The notes beneath the pieces are model-generated. The model was not told the DNA's origin and searched no databases. It saw nothing but the letters and a program-made list of their open reading frames with translations. This document shows, in pieces, positions 1-7,941 of a DNA stretch of 64,000 bases. Made by a program: the position numbers and the translations under genes. The stretch is taken from positions 1-64,000 of the forward strand of contig CAAGPV010000009.1 of NCBI GenBank assembly GCA_900771975.1, written 5' to 3'. Position 1 is the stretch's first letter. Each line of letters opens with the position of its first letter. This DNA comes from an uncultured Prevotella sp. Its GTDB lineage: Bacteria; Bacteroidota; Bacteroidia; Bacteroidales; Bacteroidaceae.

Positions 1-1
1 C

Positions 2-157
2 ATCACCATCACTGACATAAACAGTGAAATCTCCGATGCCGACAACGCCACGAACAGCATCAAGTTCAAGTACAAATATAGCAGCCACCATTTCCCAATC
101 ACCATCGACTACGGCAACAACATCTTCGATGATCCTTTCTACCGCACCTTCGACTAA
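2..157 (+). CDS. 3' end of an unrecognised protein (partial at window edge)
   Basis: An open frame enters from the left edge and gives 51 residues before TAA at 155-157. The residues are rich in Asn, Asp, Ser and aromatic amino acids, with no motif I recognise. The codons are C-ending (ATC, ACC, TTC, GAC), unlike the A/T-ending codons of most of the window. This suggests the gene and the next one belong to a mobile element or prophage rather than the core chromosome. The function cannot be called from this fragment. Confidence 0.5.
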   Translation: MTITDINSEISDADNATNSIKFKYKYSSHHFPITIDYGNNIFDDPFYRTFD

Positions 158-168
158 CACCCATCACT

Positions 169-399
169 ATGCAATCAATACACATCACCACCCTCCGCAA
201 AATACTCTCCAGTCCCGAACCCATCGACATCCGTCTATGGACTCGCAGCGGTGAGATCCAGTCCTGGCACCGCTGCATCTCCCTCAAATATGACTTCTAC
301 AAAGGCACAAGACGAATGAAACTGCTGGACTCTAACGAAATCCGGCAGCTTCGCGATGTTTGTGTGTTTGAGGTGAATGGTTTGGTGGTTTTTATGTAA
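169..399 (+). CDS. Small hypothetical protein, probably mobile-element or prophage borne
   Basis: This is a 76-residue protein starting 11 bp after the preceding gene, with the same C-ending codon style. It looks like a compact globular protein with alternating charged and hydrophobic residues, ending in FEVNGLVVFM. It has no signal peptide or membrane segment. I have an impression of similar short proteins in Bacteroidales Mu-like phages, but cannot confirm a family. The close spacing suggests co-transcription with the upstream partial gene. Confidence 0.5.
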   Translation: MQSIHITTLRKILSSPEPIDIRLWTRSGEIQSWHRCISLKYDFYKGTRRMKLLDSNEIRQLRDVCVFEVNGLVVFM

Positions 400-473
400 A
401 AAGTGGTACCAAAATGGTTGCCAAATCAAAAATAATATGTATCTTATGCGGCATAATCAAAAAGCATACAATT

Positions 474-728
474 ATGACTATAGTTAGCGCAAGAGATTTT
501 AGAGCCAACCAAGGTAAATACTTCTCAATGGTAAACTCTGGTGAAAACGTGATACTTAAATCGCGTAACGGCAATTTTCGTCTTATCCCAGTGTCTTCAG
601 ATAATACAATTTTTGACGATGCTCAAAATGTTGCTATGGAGCTAAGAGGAGCACTTCGTGAATTGAAGGAGGTCATTGCAGGGAAAAAGAAATTTAATTC
701 ACTTGATAGTTTGATTGATGAATTATAG
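474..728 (+). CDS. Antitoxin, Phd/YefM-like (prevent-host-death family)
   Basis: This 84-residue protein begins MTIVSARDFRANQGKYFSMV, the usual opening of Phd/YefM antitoxins. That fold binds operator DNA through its N-terminal half and neutralises a toxin through a disordered C-terminal tail. The frame extends upstream to a start at 414, but the added residues do not fit the family, so the ATG at 474 is chosen. The C-terminal part (residues about 45-84) is charged and helical, as expected of a toxin-binding segment. Its last codons overlap the start of a RelE-like toxin reading frame at 718, the typical antitoxin-toxin arrangement. The toxin is truncated, so the antitoxin is now an orphan. 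Confidence 0.72.
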   Translation: MTIVSARDFRANQGKYFSMVNSGENVILKSRNGNFRLIPVSSDNTIFDDAQNVAMELRGALRELKEVIAGKKKFNSLDSLIDEL

Positions 729-888
729 TATAGCGACATCGGGCTATTTCAATGTAGCAGCCAAACGGCTTGCTAAAAAATATCCGAGTTTCAAGCAAGA
801 CATCCAAAAGTTTCGTGATGAACTTCTGAAAAATCCATTGCAAGGTGACGAGTTATATCCTGGCATCCACGGTCAGAGTGATGTATAA
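718..888 (+). pseudogene. Truncated RelE/ParE-like toxin
   Basis: An ATG overlapping the antitoxin's last codons opens a 56-residue frame starting MNYSIATSGYFNVAAKRLAK and reaching KNPLQGDELYPGI. This matches the N-terminal half of RelE/ParE-type mRNA interferases, with a basic helix followed by a Pro-Gly turn. Family members are usually about 95-115 residues and continue with RKIRM-type strands carrying the catalytic basic residues. Here the homology stops near position 865, where IS3 transposase sequence in the opposite orientation begins, and the frame ends six residues later. An insertion followed by deletion probably removed the toxin's catalytic half. Confidence 0.6.
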
Positions 889-1045
889 GCATGGCAGCAG
901 TCTCGTTGTCTATCGTGGAGAGGGCCATTCTCAACGCCTCCAGCGGATAGAGAGTTTCAAGTGTTGGTCCTAATGCCCAACCGACTATCATGTGCGAGTA
1001 TGCATTCGTGATGAGCGACAGATAACATACACCTTCTTCCGTTCT
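860..1045 (-). pseudogene. IS3-family transposase (OrfB) internal fragment
   Basis: The minus strand encodes about 62 residues including YLSLITNAYSHMIVGWALG and LIHHSDRGCQ. These are landmarks of the rve/DDE integrase core of IS3-family OrfB: the first Asp region (here Asn in ITNAYS, where Asp is usual) and the HHSDRGxQ block with the second Asp. The N-terminal HTH part, the third catalytic Glu and the IS ends are absent. The piece abuts the toxin remnant near 865. It is a dead scrap, useful mainly as evidence of past insertion and deletion. Confidence 0.72.
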
Positions 1046-1336
1046 CTCTGAGGAATTTCTATAAACAAGGCACGACGAAGCCACAGACGAGACCATCCAA
1101 GCCTATCGTCAAGTTGATTGGTTGAGCCACTTTTTGTTCTCAACTTACAAACTTCCTCTGAAAGTGTCACACATTTCTCCGAGAGTGTCACACGCTTATG
1201 TATCGTTATGTCCCGTTATGTCATCTTCCAAGCACAGCGTTCAAATCCGCCGTGTTAATTAGACATTACGCTCGTCCTCTAAATAACTTTCTGATATTCA
1301 AGCTACTCACTTGTAACTTTCTGTATATAAGCAACA
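1046..1336. other. Gene-free stretch between IS3 scrap and tRNA-Arg terminator
   Basis: No convincing gene is visible on either strand over about 290 bp. The left part may be further decayed IS or flanking sequence. The only structure I see is a two-copy 21-bp tandem repeat at 1156-1197, annotated separately. Short open frames here lack recognisable motifs, and the longest plus-strand one runs into the tRNA gene. Confidence 0.5.
1156..1197. repeat. Two-copy 21-bp tandem repeat
   Basis: Positions 1156-1176 and 1177-1197 are imperfect direct copies sharing the core GTGTCACAC. On the minus strand they read as a repeated heptad-like peptide (VTLSEKC / VTLSEEV). They could be the remnant of a coiled-coil coding repeat from a mobile gene. 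Only two copies are present. Confidence 0.55.
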
Positions 1337-1366
1337 AAGAGGATACTACCGAAGTAGAATCCTCTT
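1337..1366 (-). terminator. Hairpin terminator downstream of tRNA-Arg
   Basis: A perfect nested stem: AAGAGGAT (1337-1344) pairs with ATCCTCTT (1359-1366), and CTAC pairs with GTAG around a CGAA loop (TTCG on the minus strand, a very stable tetraloop). It lies about 45 bp past the 3' end of the minus-strand tRNA. The T-tract is short, so termination may be partial, or the hairpin may act on both strands. Confidence 0.65.
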
Positions 1367-1409
1367 TGACGTTGTTTTGTTCCGATGTGACCCGCATGGG
1401 GTCACAAAG

Positions 1410-1484
1410 TGATTCCGTTGGGATTCGAACCCAAGACCCACAGCTTAGAAGGCTGTTGCTCTAATCCAACTGAGCTACGGAACC
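1410..1484 (-). tRNA. tRNA-Arg (anticodon TCT)
   Basis: The minus strand folds as a cloverleaf. The acceptor stem is GGTTCCG/CGGAATC (one G-T pair). The anticodon stem ACAGC/GCTGT closes the loop CTTCTAA, giving anticodon TCT for arginine AGA codons. The T arm is TTGGG-TTCGAAT-CCCAA. The discriminator is A and CCA is not encoded. A small hairpin (1386-1406, TGTGACCC/GGGTCACA) follows the 3' end, then the terminator at 1337-1366. tRNA genes are common integration sites and mobile debris lies just beyond, but I found no duplicated 3' end that would mark an att site. Confidence 0.95.
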
Positions 1485-1545
1485 ATTCAGCGGTGCAAAA
1501 TTACGGTTTTTGTTGGTGATAACCAAATTATTGATAAAGTTTTTG

Positions 1546-3213
1546 TTATTTGTATTTTTCTAAGAAGCTTTCAGCTTGTGTGTTTCCTAACTCTTTTGCT
1601 TGTTGAATATTTTTTAAACCTTCTTCTTTTTGATGGTTTTCACATTGTATAATGCCTTTTATCAAGAGGCCTTCTGGATGATTGTGATCTGCTTTTAGGC
1701 AACCATCGGCGGCTTTTTCTGCCTCATCCAATTTTTTCAATTGTAGGTTTAAGCTGGCCAGCTCAGCCCAATAGTCGGCATTATTAATATCCAAAAAAAC
1801 GGCATGTGCAATATCTTGAAGCGCCAATTGGTAGAATTTGCCTTTTCTTTCGCATTGGTATCGTTGAAAATAGAAATTGCCATTAAGTTGTGAGAAGTTA
1901 ACATTTCCATAGACGATATAATCTTTCAAAGCTTCTCGGTATTTGCCTTCTTGCTCATATAATAAGGCTCGTGCATAAAAATAGGGTGCTGCTATTACGG
2001 TGTCGCTTATTGCTATGGCGCTATCAAGCAACGCAATCAGTTCGTTTTGTGATGCGTTGAGATAGTTTTTAGCAAGAAATGCCTTGTAAAACAATTCTCC
2101 GCTATGTTGTGGCTGTTTTGTCAGAGCAATAAATTGGTCGTAAGCTTCTTGATATTTTTTTTGCCCATACAAGATTTCTCCCCGTTGTTGCTGGTATAAA
2201 GGTGAAGAATTTAGCTTGATAGCGTTATCGGTTTCTTCCATTGCCTTTTCCCAGTTCCATTCTTTAAAACTGTTAGGATTTGTATCTGTTGGTTCGATAT
2301 AGTTTAGATAGTTTTGAATAAGCCTGCTAAAGTTGTAATGCGCTTCGGCTTTGTCTTTACTGTTTTGTATAGACTTTTGCATAATTGCGTTAGCTTCGGC
2401 ATATTTTGCTTTTGATGTTAAAGCCATGGCCAGCGCATAATATCCATCGTTGTTGGCAGGAAATTGGTGAATAAAGTCTTGGGCGCAATCTTGATAATAG
2501 TCGCCTCCTTTGTCTTGGGCAAACATCAAATAGACTTGTGCGTCTTTTAGTTCTGATGGGATGGCTATCCGGATATATGTTTGGCGTAATGTAACATCGT
2601 TGAATGAGAGAGCGTTGGTTTGAAAAGCATCTGCATATCTTGCGTCTGTTGCGCTTTGTGCAGAAGAGCTGAAGTTGTAAAGACCTATGAGCTCTCCCTT
2701 TTCATTTACAACGGCCGAACCATTATAGTTGTCAGGATTTGTTGAAATGTCCTTATTGGTGAGTCCTTCCAGTATGGTATAGGTGTATTTGTTTAGAAAC
2801 GTTTCTGTACTTGATACGACTGTCTTTTGTGGTGTTTGGCTCATTACCCACACCGGAGTTTGAGGTTTTGCTGGAGTGGTTGCAAGCGAGATGGGTGTTG
2901 CATCGTTTATGTTTGCAACTTTAAATTTAGCCACATTGTAGAGTTCGTTGGCTCCATATATGCATGATACGGTATAGGTTTTCCCTTTTGAGTCGCTAAT
3001 TTCGGCCTTTGCTGCGCCTTTAAAGGGGTTCCAAGCTCCAAGTGCAATTCCGTCTTTAGAAATGAAAACACCTTCTGTGGTGGCAATTTTTTCGCCATTG
3101 GCTTTGTATGTAACAAGTTTAAAGATGGCGTTTCGTGCTTTTTGTGGTTGCGCAAATGCCTGTGTTGTTAAGCCAACGATGATAATGGTGAGGATAAGTT
3201 TTATTGTTTTCAT
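1546..3213 (-). CDS. Secreted protein: degenerate trypsin-like domain plus TPR repeats
   Basis: This 555-residue protein opens with a signal peptide (about residues 1-21, ending AFA). Residues about 25-200 resemble an HtrA/trypsin-like fold: the GVFISKDGIAL block corresponds to the strand before the catalytic His, and NGSAVVNEKGELIGLY to the nucleophile region. The His-containing stretch reads LGAWNPFKG, so the catalytic His appears to be missing and the domain may bind rather than cleave. Residues about 220-550 are helical TPR-like repeats with alternating A/Y/L positions. It is the last gene of the dnaN-to-recN run, starting 15 bp after recN. It is probably periplasmic. A scaffold or chaperone role is inference only. 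Confidence 0.75.
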   Translation of the reverse strand: MKTIKLILTIIIVGLTTQAFAQPQKARNAIFKLVTYKANGEKIATTEGVFISKDGIALGAWNPFKGAAKAEISDSKGKTYTVSCIYGANELYNVAKFKVANINDATPISLATTPAKPQTPVWVMSQTPQKTVVSSTETFLNKYTYTILEGLTNKDISTNPDNYNGSAVVNEKGELIGLYNFSSSAQSATDARYADAFQTNALSFNDVTLRQTYIRIAIPSELKDAQVYLMFAQDKGGDYYQDCAQDFIHQFPANNDGYYALAMALTSKAKYAEANAIMQKSIQNSKDKAEAHYNFSRLIQNYLNYIEPTDTNPNSFKEWNWEKAMEETDNAIKLNSSPLYQQQRGEILYGQKKYQEAYDQFIALTKQPQHSGELFYKAFLAKNYLNASQNELIALLDSAIAISDTVIAAPYFYARALLYEQEGKYREALKDYIVYGNVNFSQLNGNFYFQRYQCERKGKFYQLALQDIAHAVFLDINNADYWAELASLNLQLKKLDEAEKAADGCLKADHNHPEGLLIKGIIQCENHQKEEGLKNIQQAKELGNTQAESFLEKYK

Positions 3214-3228
3214 TTAATATAAAGTTGC

Positions 3229-4884
3229 TTAAAGGTTTAATAATTCTTTTGCATTCTGAATGGCAGCTTCACTAATGTCGTTACCCGAAAGCATTTGGGC
3301 AATTTCTTGTATTCGCTCTTTATTTGTTAGTTGTCGCATTCTGCTGATTGTGCCATTAGTTGTTTCTTGTTTTTCTACTTTATAGTGTGTTGTGCCTGCA
3401 GCAGCTATTTGTGGCAGGTGGGTGATGGATATTACCTGTCGTTGGTTGGCTGCCATTTCCTGCATAATCTGTGCCATTTTTTGGGCAATCTTTCCAGATA
3501 CTCCTGTGTCAATTTCGTCGAAGATGATAGTCGGCAAGTTCACCACACCACCTATCATGGCTTTTAGAGAAAGCATAACGCGGGCAATCTCACCTCCTGA
3601 TGCTACTTCTGTTATGGGTTGCATTTCTGTGCTTTTGTTGGCCGAGAACAGAAATTCTATTTGGTCAGCCCCGGTATAGTTGAGTTTACAAGGCATTATT
3701 TTAATTTCAAATCTCACATTAGGTATGCCTAAAGGGATGAGACGTGACCTCATTTCCTCTTCAACTTTTTTTGCTGCTTTTTGTCTAAGTTTTGTTAATT
3801 GTTTTGCTTTTTCTTCCGTTTTGTTGCGTAGGTCGGTTACTCTGTGGGCAATTTCGCTGAGTGTTTCATCGCTTTGATCTATTTGTGCGAGTTGTGTTTT
3901 TAGCTGGTCTTTAATTTCAATCAACTCTTCAGATGAAGTAACGTGATACTTCTGCTGTAACGAATAGATAAGATCTAAGCGATTATTGATGGCATCCAGT
4001 CTTTGTGGATCAAAGTCAATACTTTCTACATCATTTGAAACGTCATTAGCAATATCTTGTAATTCTATGTTTACTGCCTCTAATCGTTTTGCCGTTTCTG
4101 CTATTTTAGGGAACACTCCTTCGATGTGTTGTAAGGCGAGGGTGATGTGTTGCAGGTTAGAAACAACATTTTTTTCATCGTTACTTAGCAGGTTGTCAGC
4201 TTCGTATAGCGATGTCTTGATGTCTTCTGCATGCGATAAGGTCTTGCTTTCTTGTTCTAAATTCTCTTGCTCGTTTTCAAGGAGTTGTGCTGACTCCAAC
4301 TCTTGATATTGAAAGCGCATGAAATCTTCTTCCTTCTTCGCTTGTTGCAGCTTTTGTTGTAGTTCTGTAAGGTGTTGCTCTTCTTTCTGATATTCGTTGA
4401 ACGAAGAGCGGTATTCTGCAAGCGAGGCATGACAATTAGCTATAATGTCAACCACTTGTAGCTGAAAATCGTTTTTTTGCAACAAAAGATTTTGATGTTG
4501 AGAATGAATGTCCACGAGTTGCTCGCCAATGGTTCTCATTAATTGTAATGAAACCGGCGTGTCGTTTATGAAAGCGCGAGATTTTCCCAAGGCAGACACT
4601 TCTCTTCTCAGGATGGTGTCGTCAGGCTCATAGTCGAGCCCGTTGTTAACAAAAACTTCCTCTGCAAGAGATTGTAGCGAGAAATGTGCTTCAATAGTGC
4701 ATTTCTTTTCGCCCGTCTTGACTTGCTTGCTTTCGGCCCTTTTTCCGAGTAATAGGCCAATTGCTCCAAGTATAATACTTTTTCCTGCTCCTGTTTCTCC
4801 TGTGATAACAGAGAAACCTGGGTGGAAATCGATATTCAACTCATCTATCAGAGCGAAGTTTTTTATGTATAGTTGTTGAAGCAT
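3229..4884 (-). CDS. recN: DNA repair protein RecN
   Basis: This SMC-like ATPase of recombinational double-strand break repair has 551 residues, normal for RecN. The Walker A motif GETGAGKS is at residues 29-36 near the N-terminus. Long coiled-coil segments rich in Gln, Glu, Leu and Lys occupy about residues 150-390. The ABC signature EVASGGEIARVMLSLKAMI and Walker B TIIFDEIDTG follow near residues 425-465, and the D-loop/His region is SITHLPQIAA. Head halves flanking a short coiled coil are the RecN layout. It starts 7 bp after the DUF4835 gene in the same transcript. Confidence 0.96.
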   Translation of the reverse strand: MLQQLYIKNFALIDELNIDFHPGFSVITGETGAGKSIILGAIGLLLGKRAESKQVKTGEKKCTIEAHFSLQSLAEEVFVNNGLDYEPDDTILRREVSALGKSRAFINDTPVSLQLMRTIGEQLVDIHSQHQNLLLQKNDFQLQVVDIIANCHASLAEYRSSFNEYQKEEQHLTELQQKLQQAKKEEDFMRFQYQELESAQLLENEQENLEQESKTLSHAEDIKTSLYEADNLLSNDEKNVVSNLQHITLALQHIEGVFPKIAETAKRLEAVNIELQDIANDVSNDVESIDFDPQRLDAINNRLDLIYSLQQKYHVTSSEELIEIKDQLKTQLAQIDQSDETLSEIAHRVTDLRNKTEEKAKQLTKLRQKAAKKVEEEMRSRLIPLGIPNVRFEIKIMPCKLNYTGADQIEFLFSANKSTEMQPITEVASGGEIARVMLSLKAMIGGVVNLPTIIFDEIDTGVSGKIAQKMAQIMQEMAANQRQVISITHLPQIAAAGTTHYKVEKQETTNGTISRMRQLTNKERIQEIAQMLSGNDISEAAIQNAKELLNL

Positions 4885-4891
4885 AAAGCAG

Positions 4892-5809
4892 TTATTGTTT
4901 TATTTTGTCCCATGCAGCATTCTGACTTGCATTTATTCCAAACAGGATTTCATAAACAGATTCTTTTTCTTTCTGTGTTCCTTTCCCTTTATAGATGTTT
5001 GCAAGCTCATCTTTTTTGTAGTCTGTCCATATTGCAGGCAGGGCGCTCATGGGCTTGTCTTCGTGACTTTTCTTGAGATCATTTTCAATGGCAGTTGTAA
5101 TGTTTGTTCGTCCTCTTTCGGCATTATTGGCCATTTCGTCAAGTCCCGTTCTATAATAGTCGTATTGCAATTGTCGGAATGGTCGCATGGCGCCATCGAG
5201 ATAGTCGTTGATGAATGCAAATCTGTTTCGGTCGTCGTCAAAGGCTTTCCAACCTGTAAAGTTTAAATTCTGTGCGTTGTTTGTTAAATTCATACATCGT
5301 TGGAGAATGTCTTCTCCTCCCATAGGCGAGAACGAGTCGAGATCCAGTCCTATAATGAGATAAGCATAGTAAGCAACAAGTGCGGTAAGCTGGTTGTCAA
5401 CAGTTTCTTCATTAAAGTCCAATTGGTCGAATTGAGCAAATTCAAAGTTGAAATTTGCATCTCTGTTGTTATATAAAGTAGAAGTATATGCAGCATTATA
5501 AACGGGTCTGTTGGCTTGGATTAGTGCCGTACAGGTGAAGAGGTTGCTGCTTTGGTCGTATTTGGTGACTGTGATGTTGAAATTGCAAACGATCCTTTCA
5601 TTTTTTTGAAATTGCAAATTTGTCCATTGCCGGTCGTTTATAAACTGTTCAAGCGTTTGTTGTAGATTTTCAAAAACCGATGCATCTGTACCTTGTATTT
5701 GGTTGTGGTTGATGGTAACCTTTGCTTGAAGCTCTTGAGCCTTTACGCTACTGCAGACCAATAGACCAAACAAGAATGTAAGCCACAATTGTCTAATAAC
5801 ATCTTTCAT
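4892..5809 (-). CDS. DUF4835 family secreted protein
   Basis: This 305-residue protein has a signal peptide (about residues 1-24, ending SSVKA). The mature part begins with a strand-rich section (QELQAKVTINHNQI) and carries conserved aromatic stretches such as YDYYRTGLDEMA. It matches the Bacteroidetes DUF4835 family, which is repeatedly found between coaBC and recN. Its start overlaps the coaBC stop by an ATGA junction, implying translational coupling. The function is unknown. The constant pairing with coaBC/recN probably reflects conserved operon structure more than a shared pathway. It is probably periplasmic or outer-membrane associated. Confidence 0.85.
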   Translation of the reverse strand: MKDVIRQLWLTFLFGLLVCSSVKAQELQAKVTINHNQIQGTDASVFENLQQTLEQFINDRQWTNLQFQKNERIVCNFNITVTKYDQSSNLFTCTALIQANRPVYNAAYTSTLYNNRDANFNFEFAQFDQLDFNEETVDNQLTALVAYYAYLIIGLDLDSFSPMGGEDILQRCMNLTNNAQNLNFTGWKAFDDDRNRFAFINDYLDGAMRPFRQLQYDYYRTGLDEMANNAERGRTNITTAIENDLKKSHEDKPMSALPAIWTDYKKDELANIYKGKGTQKEKESVYEILFGINASQNAAWDKIKQ

Positions 5810-7011
5810 AAGCGTTCCTCCAACTCGTTGAGTATATCTTTGGCAACTTCGGTCTTTGGCTTCTTTTCGTATGTCTTGTTGCCGTCTTCTGTCACTATCG
5901 AAATCTGATTGTTGTCAGACTGAAATGTGGTGTCAGGTATTCTCGTGGAATTAAGCACTATAAAGTCGGCATTCTTCTTTTTCAGTTTTGCTTTTGCTCC
6001 CATTTCTTCGTTGTTGGTTTCTAAAGCAAAAGCGATGATGTGTTGTCCGTCTTTTTTTAAACGGCCAAGTGATGCTGCAATATCTTGTGTTGGTTGCAGA
6101 CGTAAGACAAGATCGTCTTTCTCACGCTTGATTTTTGTGCTTGCAATGTGCTCTGGTTTAAAGTCGGCTACAGCTGCACATAGAATAGCTGTATTGCAAT
6201 CAGGGAATATTTGCATGGCTGCACTAAACATTTCTTGGCAACTTTCCACGTCAATACGGTGGATGCCGGCTGAGCAACTTAGCGCAACAGGCCCTGCTAC
6301 AAGATATACTTCCGCACCTCTGCGATGGCACTCTTCGGCTATGGCAAATCCCATCTTGCCACTTGAAAAATTGCCAATAAACCTTACGGGGTCTATTCGT
6401 TCATAAGTGGGCCCTGCTGTGATGAGAACTTTTTTGCCTGTAAGTTTTGAGTTTACGGCTTGATTGTTGCCGTTGAAGAAGTTTTCGAGTGCCTTTACAA
6501 TTACTTCAGGTTCCTCCATTCTTCCTTTCCCCTCTAATCCGCTTGCGAGAAATCCGCTTGCGGGTTCTATGATGTGATTGCCATAAGAAATTAATGTTTT
6601 AAGGTTGCGTTGGGTTGAAGGATGCCGATACATGTCAAGATCCATGGCAGGTGCGATAAAGACAGGAGCTTTCATAGACAAATATGTGGTTATCAGCATG
6701 TTATCGGCTACGCCATTTGCCATTTTTGCAAGTGTGCTTGCTGTACAGGGTGCAATCAACATGGCATCGGCCCACAATCCAAGATCCACATGTGAATGCC
6801 ATGTGCCATCGCGTTGAGCAAAGAAATCTGATATGATGGGTTTGTGGGTAAGGGCTGAAAGCGTTATCGGCGTGATGAATTCTTTTCCTGAAGGAGTGAT
6901 AACAACCTGCACTTCAGCTCCTTTTTTTATTAAATGACGAATGATTAAGCAAGCCTTGTATGCCGCTATGCTGCCCGTAATGCCTAATACAATCTTTTTA
7001 CCTTCTAACAT
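5806..7011 (-). CDS. coaBC: Bifunctional phosphopantothenoylcysteine decarboxylase / phosphopantothenate-cysteine ligase
   Basis: This 401-residue flavoprotein carries out two steps of coenzyme A synthesis: CTP-dependent ligation of cysteine to 4'-phosphopantothenate, then decarboxylation. The N-terminal CoaC half shows the flavin-binding GSIAAYKA, the catalytic His in HSHVDLG, and APAMDLDM (the PxMNxxM motif). The CoaB half begins near residue 190 with VLITAGPTYERIDPVRF and carries KKKNADFIVLN (substrate-binding Lys). The loop expected to hold an active-site Cys (ACGD-type in E. coli) reads LASGLEGKGRM here, without Cys. This may be a lineage feature. It starts downstream of the exonuclease gene, and its stop overlaps the DUF4835 start. 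Confidence 0.95.
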   Translation of the reverse strand: MLEGKKIVLGITGSIAAYKACLIIRHLIKKGAEVQVVITPSGKEFITPITLSALTHKPIISDFFAQRDGTWHSHVDLGLWADAMLIAPCTASTLAKMANGVADNMLITTYLSMKAPVFIAPAMDLDMYRHPSTQRNLKTLISYGNHIIEPASGFLASGLEGKGRMEEPEVIVKALENFFNGNNQAVNSKLTGKKVLITAGPTYERIDPVRFIGNFSSGKMGFAIAEECHRRGAEVYLVAGPVALSCSAGIHRIDVESCQEMFSAAMQIFPDCNTAILCAAVADFKPEHIASTKIKREKDDLVLRLQPTQDIAASLGRLKKDGQHIIAFALETNNEEMGAKAKLKKKNADFIVLNSTRIPDTTFQSDNNQISIVTEDGNKTYEKKPKTEVAKDILNELEERL

Positions 7012-7052
7012 CGTTGCAAATAGATAATTGTTTTGGGAAAGGTTTTTAATGA

Positions 7053-7931
7053 TTACGACTTCATCTCTTTCATTTTTTCGCGCAAGCTAATGCGTGCCAA
7101 AACCTGTTTGGTGTTCAAAGTGAAATCATGACTCATAATCCAACTATAAAATCCCGGGTCTTTATGAAGAACATCGCTTACCAATTCTCCTTTGTGTTTG
7201 CCAAAGTTGAAAATTTCTTTCAAGACAGGCTTCCCTTTGTCGTCGAGTAGGGGAGTGCCGTCTGCTTTAAGCATTTGTTTCCATACTATGCGCCCTGCAA
7301 AGTCTACGTTGTTGCCTTGTTTTGAAAATTCGGCAAGTTCATCCATATTGTTGTGAAGAACCTTTTCGGGATCGTCTTGCTTGTCGGGTGCATACATATC
7401 TAATTGCCCTTGCAGGACGCGATAGGTGGCTTCTGTGTCTTGATCGGCATTGTGTGCCACGAAATCGTCTTCCATCTTTCTTCCGCAATAATAACGGTAG
7501 GCAGCAGCTAAATTGCGAGGCTCCATGCGGTGGAATATCGTCTGCACGTCAATAAGCCGGCATTTGTTGAAATCTATATTGTAGATATGCTCTTGCGTAC
7601 TTGCACGAAGAAATTCTTCGGCAAGCATCGGTACGTCAAACCTATTGGAATTAAACCCTGCAAAATCACAATCTTTAAACTGGTCGTAAAGTTTTGGTGC
7701 AAGCTCTTTGAAGGATGGGGCTTCCTTAACTTTTTCGTCGGTTATTCCTGTAAGTTCTGTCACTTCATGTGGAATTGACTTCCCTGGGTTTACAAAGAAA
7801 TTACCTCTTTCTTCAGAGCCGTCAGGATAGACTTTTATGAAAGAGATTTGTATGATGCGGTCTTTAACTAAATCAAGCCCCGTCGTTTCCAAATCGAAAA
7901 TAACGAGGGGCTTTGTAAGATGGAGTTTCAT
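7053..7931 (-). CDS. 3'-5' exonuclease, DnaQ/epsilon type, with C-terminal DUF3820-like tail
   Basis: This 292-residue DEDD-family exonuclease has Exo I in FDLETTGLD (Asp13, Glu15), Exo II in GFNSNRFDVPML, and an Exo III region HNADQDTEATYR whose His/Asp spacing fits the DEDDh subtype. The C-terminal part (about 205-290) contains FNFGKHKGELVSDVL and GFYSWIMSHDF, a pattern of DUF3820-type tails seen on Bacteroidetes exonucleases. It begins 10 bp after dnaN and is probably co-transcribed with it, so a proofreading or repair role at the sliding clamp is plausible. Whether this is the main replicative epsilon subunit cannot be decided here. Confidence 0.9.
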   Translation of the reverse strand: MKLHLTKPLVIFDLETTGLDLVKDRIIQISFIKVYPDGSEERGNFFVNPGKSIPHEVTELTGITDEKVKEAPSFKELAPKLYDQFKDCDFAGFNSNRFDVPMLAEEFLRASTQEHIYNIDFNKCRLIDVQTIFHRMEPRNLAAAYRYYCGRKMEDDFVAHNADQDTEATYRVLQGQLDMYAPDKQDDPEKVLHNNMDELAEFSKQGNNVDFAGRIVWKQMLKADGTPLLDDKGKPVLKEIFNFGKHKGELVSDVLHKDPGFYSWIMSHDFTLNTKQVLARISLREKMKEMKS

Positions 7932-7941
7932 TCAGCTAATA

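Noticed and set aside
1198..1464. 88-residue plus-strand open frame
   Set aside because: It runs into the tRNA-Arg gene on the other strand and has no family motif or promoter.
1410..1484. tRNA-Arg as the attachment site of the adjacent mobile debris
   Set aside because: No integrase and no direct repeat of the tRNA 3' end could be found in the 1-1400 region.
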